NCBI GenBank assembly: GCA_030704615.1
Contig: CM060731.1
Coordinates: 12,340,001 to 12,400,000 of the forward strand
Direction of reading: 5' to 3'
From: Takakia lepidozioides
Lineage: Eukaryota > Streptophyta > Takakiopsida > Takakiales > Takakiaceae
Length of the DNA stretch: 60,000 nucleotides
A program made the position numbers and the translations under genes. Below, piece by piece: positions 21,861 through 32,531 of this stretch (position 1 is its first letter; each line of letters starts with the position of its first letter). A model generated the notes under the pieces. It made no database searches. It was not told the origin of the DNA and saw nothing but the letters and a program-made list of their open reading frames with translations.

Positions 21861-22484
21861 ATGGCTGGGGGAAATGAGGACGTAATTGAAGGGCAAGTCT
21901 CTTCTCTTAGCCTGTACACACAAGGGGACAAGATTTATGTTTCTCAAGGAACTCAGACTAATTTGAGTGGGGAGCAGTTGGACGAGTTGATTGCATACTG
22001 GGAGTCAAGCATTAGCAATAGACAACAAACTGCTGTAGTTGGCGTTGCGGGCCTCAATATTACTTTGGACAGTCAGAACTCTGTTGGAGCGAGCAGTTCT
22101 GCAGCTGTAGGTGAAATACCAAAGTGGGTGGAAGCTAGGCTTGGAACACAGTCAAAGACAGCCCCGGGGACCAAGGTGTTCAGCCACAAGGCCGTGGTGT
22201 ACTGGACCAAAGGAGCAGGAGCTACACAAGTTTTTGCAATCAGACATGGTTGCAGCCGGACACGCTCTGCACAAAGCAACCACGAGCGGGGGTTCATTAG
22301 CAATGACAAGTTTGTTCTACTTGAAGGAGATGCAGTCATTCGCAATGAGGACACTCGCAACCGTCTCAAAGCTTTCGAGTTGAGAGACTGTCAGACCCTA
22401 CCTTTATTTTCTTTAGTATTCAGTGAGCGGAAGATAGGGAAGTATTGCTTTGTCTCTACCTGGCAGAAAGAGGGGGAGGGTTAG
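21861..22484 (+). CDS. Unrecognised frame in the BC leader
   Basis: A 207-codon frame beginning MAGGNEDVIEGQVSSLSLYT, with a middle block EIPKWVEARLGTQSK and a C-terminal block LPLFSLVFSERKIGKYCFVS. After its TAG the same frame stays open for 45 codons (LERATVAWDKVSGRFLDIDI...). The composition is protein-like. It may belong with the Tudor-like frame as exons of one captured gene. No family recognised. Confidence 0.4.
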   Translation: MAGGNEDVIEGQVSSLSLYTQGDKIYVSQGTQTNLSGEQLDELIAYWESSISNRQQTAVVGVAGLNITLDSQNSVGASSSAAVGEIPKWVEARLGTQSKTAPGTKVFSHKAVVYWTKGAGATQVFAIRHGCSRTRSAQSNHERGFISNDKFVLLEGDAVIRNEDTRNRLKAFELRDCQTLPLFSLVFSERKIGKYCFVSTWQKEGEG

Positions 22485-23132
22485 TTAGAGCGAGCTACTG
22501 TAGCTTGGGACAAGGTTAGTGGCAGGTTTCTGGACATAGATATACCTCCTACACCTTACCATCATGCAGAGCGAGGCACTTTGAGAGAAGTCTGGCAGTT
22601 GATAGCATAGATCAGGATTAGATCTTGCTTGGTCGGGCCTCTATTCTTCCCCTCCCTCTCTTTACTATTTTCATTACTTTGTACTAGTAGTTGCCAAAGC
22701 CTCTCTTGGTGGAGGCCAGTCAGTCCGGGTTTTTGGGCTGGGATATTCTGCAGGATTAGCATTGCAGATGGATTTTGGTGTGGGGGTGTTGATGTTTTGA
22801 TTTCTTGTGTTTGAATCCCCCCCCAACACCTGCATGCTTGACTGTGCGCCATGTTGGTTTTGTGTGGGCACTTGCTTTCATGGGGATTTAGGCCGGATTT
22901 GATCACCGGTCAATCCTAGAGTATGCTGTCGGTGGTGAGGCTGGAGTGATGACCAGCAAGACCACCAATGTTTCTTCTATGGTGAGGCTGGGTTGATGAC
23001 CAGCCAACCATAGGAGTTCTTGCGGTGGATGCAGGTGCAGGTGCCCTTAGCCACTGGGATATAACCCTTAATCCGCAACAGGTGCTCACCCGTGTCACTA
23101 TTAGAATTAGTACTAGAGCCTTATAATGTTAC

Positions 23133-25269
23133 GTGGGGGAGGTGCGGGTTGTGAGTGTCATCACGGAGTTACCCAAGGGTTTTGAGGGGAGTACGGCTAT
23201 AGGCAGTAGCAGTGAGAGTGGGTTCACAAGACGAGGTGTTCGGTTCAGACCATCTTCACCTCCACCCTCAACTAGTGCAGAGTCTGACATTGACTCGGAG
23301 GCTTCATCAACATGTGTGCAGTTTCTTTCGCCATTGTTGTGAGACGACATGGAGGAGATGTATGGAGCTACCAAGGGGCCTCGTAGGTACTCTGGAGCTG
23401 TGGGCACAATCAAGCTGGATGACTTTATCCAGGAGTTCGACAGCTGGTGTGATTTGCAGCAGATGCGCAATCCACAGCTGTTCACCCCATTCATGGCGTG
23501 GAAGGGACTGTTCCAGCATTTGGATGGCCCGCCTAGGGACGATTACCACGAGTTCAGGCGAGAACATGAAGCAAAGATTGAGGAGTGGAGGATGTATTGG
23601 TCACCTGACTACGTCTCCATTACTCGAGGCACGACGCGACCAGTAGCTGCATCAGCACCAATATCTCCCACTGCCAGCACTAGTAGTGGAACAAGTAGTG
23701 CCGGTACTTCTGCAGGTGGTACCAGTTCAAAAGGTGCTACTACTCCTCCTGCCACGACTACAACACATGCCTAGATTCAACCCGGTGGTGGAGTTCTTCC
23801 AGGAGTTGCGAACGAACTACCAAGGCGTACGGACAAAAAAGCTGCGAAGTTTGCAAGACTTCCAGCGCAAATCGAATGAGAGCCTACGATAGGCCTACAC
23901 TCGTATGAGGCGCTTGATAAGTGTGACCCAAGGGGTTACTGAAGCTCAGGCAATCCAGTTCTCGTATGGAATTTTGGACAAGGAGCTCAGGAGAAGGGTG
24001 CGGGATGCAACCCTGTTACAAGCAGCCCAACCCACATTAGCAGATGTGTTTCTGTTGGCTGAGCGGATTGAGCTCAACATGGTGGAGGAGCAAGTTGTTA
24101 CCATTGGATTTGACAAGGACATGCTTGCACGAGGCACAGCTACCAGCCTACAGGCACAAGGGACTGCCCAACAGCGTGGTCAGGGGGGCAAGGTTCCCCA
24201 ACCCAAATTTCATGGAGCTTACAGGGGACCTCAGGTGCAGAGGCCAGTAGCATCTTTTGCAGGCCAACAACAACCAGGGGTGGTATGTTGGACATGTGGA
24301 GGACCTCATATCAAGAAAGATTGCCCAAAGAGTGGCAAAAGGCCGGCACAAGCACAGCCTGCACAGTTGCAATGTGGGCATTGTGGCAAGTATGGGCATG
24401 GAGATGCCCAGTGTTATGACTTGCACCCTGAGTTGCGGCAAGGCCAGTTCCAAGGGAACAATGGTGCCCGAGGGCGAGGTGGAGTACCTCAAAGAGGACG
24501 AGGTGGTCAGGCACAAGGTGTAGGACGAGGGCAAGCACAGTATGGCCAAGGACGTGGAGGTCAGGGCATTGACCAAGGCATGGCCAACCGGCTTCAGCAA
24601 CTGGAGCAAAGGCTTGCTGCCATGGCCACAGCTCAGGTGGTACCAGCTCCAAGACCTGAGGGTCCACCTCATGTTCTTCCTCAGCAGCGTCATCCTGACG
24701 GAGGAGACATGGGAGGCATGGGATTTATGTGTGGGGCAGCACTACCACTAGTACAGGTGGAGTCTGCTGCAGCCGTCACTCGAGGAGCAGCACAAGTTCC
24801 TGAGCCACAAGGTGCAGAGGTGGAGTTAGATCCACAGCGTGGGGAGACAAGCCGTCAAACTAGGTTGCCTCAATCATTCACCTTGGGGGAGACAGTGTCG
24901 ATGACATCCATGGCACCTAGTTCTCGCCCGATAGATACAAATGCCGTTATTGTGCCATTGGGGAGAGCTACACGTGCAGCACTGACACCTGCTGCCAAGG
25001 CTAGTGCAGCCAGTGTGTTGTTGGGGGCAGCCACCTCTGTGTATCAGGCCCCACTGTTCTCGGCAACCATGATCGCGACGCCGGGGGTAAGACCAGCTGT
25101 AGTGTTCAGACTAGCAGCAACACTCTGTGAGAGTGGGGAGGTCACTTCATCTTCTGCGGAGTTAGTGGAAGGTGTAGTGGCAGAGGGATCCTCGGAATTG
25201 AGGGTCAAGACTGCCACAGCTGCGCCATGGCAAGCTGCAGCTGCCAGGTTGACAGAGCTGTCAGGTTGA
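23133..25269 (+). pseudogene. gag of element BC
   Basis: Frames run from about 23133, through MEEMYGATKGPRRYSG (capsid-like, 23349), to a 454-codon frame from 23905. The latter holds two zinc knuckles, CWTCGGPHIKKDC and CGHCGKYGHGDAQC, then a Gly/Arg/Gln-rich stretch and a coiled region LQQLEQRLAAM. Defects include stops at 23341 and 23890 and a 17-bp tandem duplication near 25258 that shifts gag out of frame with protease. Copy A shows that gag, protease and methyltransferase were originally one frame. Confidence 0.85.
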
Positions 25270-27340
25270 CAGAGCTGTCAGCTATGCCAGCATTTGAGCG
25301 CGCCATGGTGACACCTAGAGTTGTCTTGTTAGACAACCAGGATGACATTTTCTCTTTGAGTGGACCGGCAGGCAAGAAGTACCGGCCACTGCGGGTCTTG
25401 TTGGACTTGGGAGCTCAGCCACTGATGTTGGGCAGAGCTGCTATTGCAGGTTTGGGCCTCATGGAGGCGGATATGGAGCCTTGTCATTTCCAGATACAGA
25501 CATCTCTGGGAGGATCAGAGCAGGCTCGGGGCATGACACGGCGTGAGTTGGCCATTAGACTACAGCCGGATCACCCTAAAGATGGCTCAATGATGCGAGC
25601 CAAGGCCATTATGACAGATGCGGACTCTTACGATGTCCTCGTTGGTGGGGCAGTGTTATATCCCATGGGCTTCACCCTGGATTTTTGGAAGGAGTCAGCA
25701 TCCTACAGGCCTGGATGGCAGTCAGGGGATGGTCGTCGTGTACAACTCCCTGTAACATTCATTGGGGATGTTGCTGCTGCCCAGCGGGGCAAGATGCCAA
25801 CATTAGCAGCCTTCACAGCTGCAGTTAGTTGGCCTGGAGGGTTGCTGGAGGGCAATGCCCATGCAGAGGATGTGCCACCTCCAGCAAAGCAGGATGACAT
25901 GCATGGTACGGCGGAGTTTTCTGCCATGGTTGCTCACACTCCATTGTCGGGTACGAGCAATGATTTGCAGTAGGTTGCTGATAGACGGGTGCAACAAGCC
26001 TGGGTAGAGGCCTTCGTACCGTCAGGAGAGGAGGAGAATGCGGTGATTGCACCAGGACCACCTCAGTTGTCATCATTGGACACCACACCTTTTGTGTGGC
26101 AGTGCCCACATGAAGGCATATGCCTTCTGGACTTGTTTGGCGGGATCAGCACTGGATTGGCTGCAGTGCTGTAGGTAGGTGTATGAGTTCGACGTTACCT
26201 GTATGTAGAGAGGGATGAGACTGCACGACGCGTCTCACTGCGCCATGTTGCTCAGTTGGTACAGCAGTACCCTGATTTGTTGCCAGTGTTTCCAGTTCGT
26301 GGATACCAACAAGCATTGCCAGCAGACATCTCTTTGTTGGGGGCGCATGATTTGGAGCAGGTTGGCCTTGCCAAGGGCATTCATCAGCCGGGCACGGCAA
26401 TGGGTTACAAGACTTAAGGTCACGCCTGTTTTGGGAGATGTTGAGGGTCCTACGCTATTTACAGCTTCAGCAGACAGACTCTTCGGCATATATCTTGGAG
26501 AATGTGCCATTGATGGGTGATTCTCGGGCCAAGGTGATGGCCAGTGTGCATCAAGTGCGGTCTTGGTTTGGGTTAGCAGTGTTGCTGGATGCAGCTGCAG
26601 TGGGGTCACGGGCTCATCGCCCACGACTATGGTGGACCAACTTGATGCCACCTGCACTGTTCAAGCGTGCATTTGATGGGGTGTAGCGGCCACCACACCT
26701 GACGGTGGATAGCATTTTGGACATAGGGAGACAGACTCAGCGTGTGAGACACGATGACCGATCACCTTTGGCAGTGGTCAATAAAGTGGGTCACCCACGA
26801 GCCGCATTGCCTACACTGCTCAGTTTTTTAGGATCCCATGCTTTTCGGGATGGTGGACCTGGCCTCTTGTGGGATAGCCAGTTGCACCAATTAGTGGAGC
26901 CCAACGCTGACGAGCGCGAGCGGGCGATGGGTTTTACCACTGGTACCACGGCGGTGCCATCTCTTTCTGAGGCATCACGTCGTCAGGTGTTGGGGCAAGC
27001 AATGGATCTCAATTGCTTGACCTGGATTATCAGCTTGGCTATGGCTGAGCAGCGCCGAGTACGGAGTACACTTCCCTTGATGGTCTCTCTGCCTACCGAG
27101 ACGGTTCAGGCAGCGAGTGGGGGCGAACAGGTGAGGACCACGAGGTGCAGGCCGCATCCATGGCACACGTGGAAGGTGCTCGAGGTTCAAAAGGAATTGG
27201 CAGCCAAGGCGGCCGTGATGGATGAGGTTGGGGATTTTTCTCGGGTTGAGGAGGTCCTCAAGGATGGGATGATGGGGCAGGATGAGACATTGTCACTGAC
27301 AGAGGAGGCAGTGGTCACTGCTCAAGATATTGCAGCATAG
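25270..27340 (+). pseudogene. Protease and C5 methyltransferase of element BC, dead
   Basis: The protease motif reads LLDLGA where copy A has LLDSGA, so the catalytic D-S/T-G triad is lost. The methyltransferase keeps motif I (LLDLFGGISTG) and ENV (motif VI) and RPRLWW (VIII). It has lost 28 bp between two GGTTGG repeats near 26364, removing the run into motif IV and shifting the PCQ frame. Stops lie at 25972 and 26172. The terminal TAG at 27338-27340 is followed by CAA CCA, as in copy A. Confidence 0.88.
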
Positions 27341-27346
27341 CAACCA
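27338..27346 (+). promoter_or_regulatory. Same leaky-stop motif in copy BC
   Basis: GCA GCA TAG CAA CCA CGG, in frame upstream and downstream, identical to copy A. Confidence 0.7.
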
Positions 27347-29150
27347 CGGGACGCGTCTTCTACCTCTAAGCCTGCTGGACTCAAGGTTGCAGTCACGGAG
27401 GACAACTGGGAGCCTGATGTTGGACCTATAGTCACCGGAGGAGAAAAACGACGTATACGGCGGTTCTTGAGGGCTTACAGGAACTACTTTGCCTTCAGTT
27501 TGAAGGACTTAGGAGCACTAAAGGGTCAAGAGATTCGCATTGAATTGACTACTGACACGCCAATCTTTCGGAGACCCTATAGATACAGTGACATGGAGAG
27601 GTCCTTGATTCAGATGAGAACTCAGGACCTTTGGGAGGCTGGTTTGGTGGAGCTATTTGGGGGAGAGTATGCTTCAGCCACAGTGATGCCAGCCAAGAAA
27701 GATGTCTATGGCAATTGGACGGAGAGACGTATGTGCGGTGATTACCGACCTGTAAATCGTCAAACCAAGTCCGATAGGTATGCCATGCCAACACCAGAGG
27801 AGATCTTTGATGCCATTGGGCATGCCAATGTCTTTACCACTTTGGATTTACGATCCGGATATCACTAGTTGCCGATCAAGGAGGCGGATAAGCAGAAGAC
27901 GACATTCTGGGGGATCAATGAGCACGGGAAGGATTGCCTATACCAGTGGCGGTTCTTACCATTTGGGCTTAAGAACGCTCCGGCAGAGTTTTAGAGAGTC
28001 ATGGACAAGATTCTAGCAGGGGTGGAGTTTGCTCGGTGCTACATAGATGACATCATCATCTTTAGTGCTATGGTGGAGGAGCATGAGAGACACCTTCAGG
28101 TGATATTTGAGCGCTTGAGGGCGCACAGATTGAAGTTACATCCGGGGAAGTGCAAGTTTTTCCACAACCAAATTGAGTATCTGGGTCACATGATATATCC
28201 TGGAGGATTGGGGGTACAACAGACTAAGGTAGAGTCCATTGCACAGATTCCACGCCCCACAGATGTGAGCCGAGTTCGAGCTTTCATGGGGTTAGCAAAC
28301 TATTATAGACGGTTTGTTAAGGGATTTAGTGCCATTGCAAAGGTTCTAACCAAACTAACCAAGGTGGACCAAGAGTGGCAGTGGGAAGATGAGCAAGAAC
28401 AAGCTTTTCAAGAGCTCAAGGCGAGGTTGACCTCGGCGCCCATCTTGAGACGACCTATCAGGGGGCGTCCTTTTCAGCTGCATACAGATTGGAGCATGCG
28501 AGTCTAAGTATAGCTCATATGAGGGAGAATGCTTAGCTGCAGTGTGGGCCGTGGCACACTTCAGGTGCTATCTATACGGCAATCTCTTCACCCTTGTCAC
28601 GGATCACCAACCACTCAAGTGGTTGATTGAGTCAGACAAGCTTACGGGGAAGCTTGCATGGCGGACATTTATACTCCAGGAGTGTGACTCTCAGGTTGTG
28701 CATCGACCGGGTTTGGTCAATCGGGATGCAGATGGGTTGAGTCGCAATCCATGCACGAGCCAGCAGGATGACACTGGAGCTCGGTGGCATGGTGAGACGG
28801 ACAAGGAGATGGTGCCCGGATGGCATACATATGCATTTCTGTGTATCTTGGCAGCGGAAAGCCAGGTTGGACCTGCAATAGGGATGACGGTAGATCAAGT
28901 GTGTGAGGACCATGAGGCCAGCAATGAGCAAGGTGGCGCCAAAGATATACATGAGGATTCAGCTGTGTTGGACTACCTCCACACTAGAGACACGGCAGCC
29001 ACTGTGACTGCCAAGGAAAGGGATCGGATCCTACAACAAGCCAAGAGGTTCAAGTGGGAGAGGACACAGCTGCTCCGAGTGTGGGAAGATGGTCGAGTGA
29101 GGATTGTGCCTCACCCAACCCAGCGGGCACGGTTAGTGCGGCATGAGGAG
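27341..29150 (+). pseudogene. RT, RNase H and start of integrase of element BC
   Basis: Same frame as the methyltransferase across the TAG. RT blocks seen: IELTTDTPIFRRPYRYSD, VTLDLRSGYH-like FTTLDLRSGYH, and CYIDDIIIFS (the YxDD catalytic box). An RNase H fragment keeps LHTDWS and VTDHQPLKWL but lacks about 90 bp between them near 28497. Several stops (27868, 27995, 28507). The frame reaches RARLVRH, the start of the integrase zinc domain, at the inversion breakpoint. Confidence 0.85.
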
Positions 29151-29393
29151 GCTCATCTTCTTAAAGTTGAGCCTCCATGAGCTTCTCTCACCTCCATAGC
29201 TCTAGGTATTGAGAGGGAGTGTGTTGAGGGCTTTGTAGGGTGGATTCCTTTAGCAAAGGTGCCCTTGGCTTGACTTAGTTTATGTGATAGAGTGGATTTC
29301 ACTTGGAAGGACTAGGGCTTGTTCTTCATGTGATTGCTTCATGCTTTGAGAGCTTTCATTGTCTTCTACTTCTCTCATTTCTCATCTCTTATC
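29146..29393 (+). repeat. A2 of element A, distal part (inverted)
   Basis: GAGGAGGCTCATCTTC to TCTCTTATC, 248 bp, matching the inner part of A1 at 42333-42086. It continues directly into B2. The proximal part of the same A2 is at 31754-31921 on the other strand; the inversion split it. Confidence 0.82.
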
Positions 29394-29480
29394 ATTGTGG
29401 TATAGCGTTCTAGGATTGTGTACTTAGATTGTGTGGTGGACAACGATGTATGTTGTCACACGATGCTTAGGTGCACGACA
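29394..29480 (+). repeat. B2 terminal repeat of element A
   Basis: 87 bp from ATTGTGGTATAGC to GTGCACGACA. It is the last part of element A, followed by the target duplication ATCA (29481-29484). It differs from B1 (31924-32010) at about six positions. Confidence 0.82.
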
Positions 29481-30168
29481 ATCATAAGAAAATACAAACC
29501 ATCATCGAGTGGATTAAACCAACTTCGGTCCGAGACGTACAATGTTTTCTGGGTTTTGCAAATTTCTATAGAATCTTCATCAATGACTACTCCAAAATTG
29601 TTGCACCATTGACACGACTCACAAGGAAGGACAAATTTGTATATGACGAGAAGGCTGACCAGACATTTGAAAGGCTGAAGCAGGCATTTACAATGGCTCC
29701 AATACTTGTACATGCAGACCCATCTAAACCATTCTTCTTAGAAGCAGATGCATCGGACTTTGCACTTGGCGCGGTACTCTCACAATACGGTACAGATGGC
29801 CGATTCCACCCTGTTGGTTTTCGTTCTCGCAAATTTTCCGCTGCGGAGATCAATTATGAAATCCATGACAAAGAACTTATAGCGATTATCGATGTTTTTG
29901 AGGAGTGGCGTCATCTATTGGAAGGAGCTAAACATCAGGTCACTGTCTATACCGATCACAAAAACCTCGAATATTTTATGAGTGCTCGTGTTTTGAATCG
30001 ACGTCAAGCGAGATGGAGTATGTCACTAGCAAGGTTTGATTTTGTTATTACCTACCGTCCCGGACATCTTCAAGGAAAACCAGATGCTCTTTCTCGACGA
30101 TCGTATCTTGCGCCAAAGGAAGGCGATGCAGCTTTTGACCAATAGAAATCCATCATCTTGAAACCAGC
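29481..30168 (+). pseudogene. RNase H region of the outer chromovirus, inverted
   Basis: Frame [38 protein letters not shown] (RT thumb/connection), [17 protein letters not shown] (RNase H first Asp), [10 protein letters not shown] (Glu), [11 protein letters not shown] (second Asp), and [16 protein letters not shown]. It continues the RT that breaks off at 42506 but lies on the other strand. A TAG at 30143-30145 replaces the Gln expected before KSIILKP, a C-to-T change. Confidence 0.88.
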
Positions 30169-30255
30169 TGTCGTGCGCATACGTATCGCTACACAACTAC
30201 ATCGCTATCCAAACCACACCACACATATATGCACAATAAAGTAGTCTGCCACAAT
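30169..30255 (-). repeat. B2 terminal repeat of element BC
   Basis: 87 bp, ATTGTGGCAGACTAC to GCGCACGACA on the minus strand. One base differs from B1 at 30608-30694. Beyond it lies chromovirus DNA. Confidence 0.85.
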
Positions 30256-30605
30256 GATTGAAAACTAGATTCACACTGTTGACACAAAAACACTCAATAC
30301 AACACAATCACTCATTAAAACTACGAGTCGAGCCAGGGGCACCCCAAGCTATGGGGACTCCACCCCACAACATCCTATTCTCCCTTCATAAGCACACTTA
30401 GATTCTAAGCAGTGAAAGAGCTCGGTCGTGCAGGCTCAACTCGAGAGAGATGAGCCGCACGACTGACGAGCTCGTGAAGATAAGATGGTTCAGGTGTCAA
30501 GCTAAACTTGACACCTGACTTAACACTTGAACTAATTCCAAGTGTTAAATACAAATAACTAGATTTATTCTAGTTAGTTTCACACTGTGTTTATTTAACT
30601 TGATA
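30256..30605 (-). repeat. A2 repeat of element BC
   Basis: 350-bp copy of A1 (19439-19787). It begins TATCAAGTT (A1 has TGTCAAGTT) and ends TTTTCAATC, then passes into B2. Confidence 0.85.
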
Positions 30606-30607
30606 GC

Positions 30608-30694
30608 TGTCGTGCGCATACGTATCGCTACACAACTACATCGCTGTCCAAACCACACCACACATATATGCACAATAAAGTAGTCTGCCACAAT
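30608..30694 (-). repeat. B1 repeat of element BC
   Basis: 87 bp preceded by the G-rich tract AGGGGGGCG (30695-30703) and separated from A2 by the dinucleotide GC (30606-30607). Confidence 0.82.
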
Positions 30695-30704
30695 CGCCCC
30701 CCTA
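30695..30704 (-). other. Polypurine tract of element BC
   Basis: TAGGGGGGCG on the minus strand abuts B1. The same tract abuts B1 of element A at 32011-32020, so plus-strand synthesis probably starts at B1. Confidence 0.6.
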
Positions 30705-30952
30705 GCTGGTGGTTAGGTCCATCTAACTCCAGATAGCTACAAGATGTAATAGCCACAGCCGTACGACGTCCTCTATCACTGTCCCTATTGTACTCAAACT
30801 CTATAGATCAAGAGGCCGGATACAAGAGTAGCCCCATCGTTAGTCGTCGTCTTGCAATCTGTGAACTTGAGTCAGGATCTCGTGTGTTTAAGGTCTCCTA
30901 GTAGCTTGGCCTTGCATTTCTTGTTAGCTTCCCATGGTTGTATCCACTCCCA

Positions 30953-31753
30953 CTATCCAATGCAATGCGGACATAACCAATCCCCATCAGGAACCATCTC
31001 AAGAGGTGGAGTCAAGCATCCCATATGCCAACCTCTAGAGCATTGATCACACACCAGCATGGTGGCTGCCCCTCTAGCAGACCCACACAACATGCACCTC
31101 AAACTTGCAGGTACCACTGCCAGGTTTGGGTCAACCCTTCCATCAACATTTGGAAGGTGACATGACGCACAATTACGCACATGGTCCTTCCAAATCATGC
31201 CATCCCGACCCTCCAAGATCACGACTCCTAAAGGGGAACACCTCTCGAACCCTCAAAATAGTACGTCCTGCAGTCACATCCAAGGTCGTAGGAGCAGTCT
31301 GCTGCAGATAAACATAGTCACCAGGGTTGAATCTCCGAACCCAGGACGATAGCCCCCACACGTATGGTAGCATACCTCAACGTATCACGATGTTGTGCAA
31401 TGGCAAGGTTCTCGAAAGCCATGGGCATGACTTTCTTGAATAACTCTGCACGCTGATCACATGCACGTGCCCACACGTCCGGATTGTCAAGGTCAAGAAC
31501 TGTAGCAGCTTCTCTACGAATGGATGTAGGCAAATCCGGCTCTCGGCCAAAGAGAAGAAAGTATGGTGAGAAGGAGGCAAGTGATGATTGCTTGCTGAAC
31601 CTGTAGCCCATGGCTAACCGGGGTAACTGAAGGTCCCAATATCCTAGGTGTCCCTTCTGCAAGCCATACTTGTGCAAACCCCTCTTTACTGTCTGAACAA
31701 CCCTCTCTGCCAAGCCATCGGCCTCAGGATGATCCCGAGAAGTGGTGCGGTGG
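30953..31753 (-). pseudogene. Integrase C-terminal part and PHD finger of element BC
   Basis: From HRTTSRDH at the breakpoint, through ADGLAERVVQTVKRG (catalytic Glu region), FLLFGREPDLP and FNPGDYVYLQQ, to a PHD finger (30953-31222): CMLCGS, MLVCDQC, RGWHMGCL, GDWLCPHC, a full C4HC3 set. One frame change lies between VREV and the PHD part. Confidence 0.85.
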
Positions 31754-31921
31754 ACTCACAAGAGGAAAACCTATCTCCATGTCTCAAGTGAGGCTCGACA
31801 CCTCACTTGGCATGTGAGACCAAATGAAGTCCCAACACACAAAATATAAATATAAATATCTAAAATGTCCTAGTTAACTAGAAGTAGGTAATTCTAGATA
31901 ACCATGACTAAAACCATGACA
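31754..31921 (-). repeat. A2 of element A, proximal part
   Basis: TGTCATGGTTTTAGTC to CTTGTGAGT on the minus strand, 168 bp, matching A1 at 42505-42338. Broken at 31753/31754 by the inversion. Confidence 0.82.
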
Positions 31922-31923
31922 GC

Positions 31924-32010
31924 TGTCATGCACCTAAGCATCGTGCCACAACATACATCGATGTCCACCACACAATCTAAGCACACAATCCTAGAAAGCT
32001 ATACCACAAT
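31924..32010 (-). repeat. B1 repeat of element A
   Basis: 87 bp, ATTGTGGTATAGC to GTGCATGACA, directly after the G tract (32011-32020), and separated from A2 by GC (31922-31923). Confidence 0.82.
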
Positions 32011-32265
32011 CGCCCCCCTAGCTGGTGGTTAGGTCCCTCTAACTCCAGATAGCTACAAGATGTAATAGCCACAGCCGTACTAAGTCCTCTATCACTGTCC
32101 CTATTGTACTCAAACTCTATAGACCAAGAGGCCGGGTACAAGAGCAACCCCATCGTTAGTTGCCGTCTTGCAATCTGTGAACTTGAGTCAGGATCTCGTG
32201 TGTTGGTCTCCTAGTAGCTTGGCCTTGCATTTCTTGTTAGCCTTCCATGGTTGTATCCACTCCCA

Positions 32266-32529
32266 CTATCCAATGCAATGCGGACATAACCAATCCCCAT
32301 CAGGAACCATCTCAAGAGGTGGAGTCAAGCATCCCATATGCCAACCTCTAGAGCATTGATCACACACCAGCATGGTGGCTGCCCCTCTAGCAGACCCACA
32401 CAACATGCACCTCAAACTTGCAGGTACCACTGCCAGGTTTGGGTCAACCCTTCCATCAACATTTGGAAGGTGACATGGCGCACAATTACGCACATGGTCC
32501 TTCCAAATCATGCCATCCCGACCCTCCAA
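32266..32529 (-). CDS. PHD finger at the pol C-terminus of element A
   Basis: The frame reads EGRDGMIWKDHVRNCAPCHL, then CMLCGSARGAATMLVCDQC, RGWHMGCLTPPLEM and GDWLCPHCIG, stop. The eight ligands C-x2-C, C-x2-C, H-x2-C and C-x2-C of a C4HC3 PHD finger are all present with normal spacing. PHD fingers bind histone H3 tails. Chromoviruses have a chromodomain at this place. The integrase frame ends 2 codons earlier, one base out of phase; copy BC is one base out in the other sense, so the ancestor was probably continuous. Confidence 0.85.
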   Translation of the reverse strand: MEGRDGMIWKDHVRNCAPCHLPNVDGRVDPNLAVVPASLRCMLCGSARGAATMLVCDQCSRGWHMGCLTPPLEMVPDGDWLCPHCIG

Positions 32530-32531
32530 GA

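Larger units (their letters stand above)
19788..23132 (+). other. Leader of element BC
   Basis: Lies between A1 and gag. The last about 500 bp (22.65-23.1 kb) match the leader of element A (39.7-40.1 kb). The part at 20.75-22.62 kb has no counterpart in A and holds Tudor-like and other coding frames. An (AAAT)n microsatellite is at 21599-21624. Confidence 0.65.
19439..31753 (+). mobile_element. Methyltransferase retroelement BC, inserted in plus orientation
   Basis: Starts with TGTCAAGTT (A1) at 19439 after a GTTG target. Its 3' end (B2, 30169) now lies inverted, next to GCTG. The element runs A1, leader with captured chromatin-type frames, gag, protease, methyltransferase, RT, RNase H to 29145. 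The rest of integrase, the PHD finger and B1-A2-B2 lie at 31753-30169 on the minus strand because of a later inversion of 29146-31753. About 450 bp of integrase are lost at the junction. Numerous stops and indels make it dead. Confidence 0.82.

Noticed and set aside
29146-31753. Separate third methyltransferase element at 30.6-31.7 kb
   Set aside because: Its integrase piece begins about where the BC copy stops, and its repeats match A1 of BC; it is the inverted end of BC.
30953-32529. PHD fingers as separate host genes
   Set aside because: Both copies sit at the same place after integrase in two retroelements and nearly match each other; they are the pol C-terminus.
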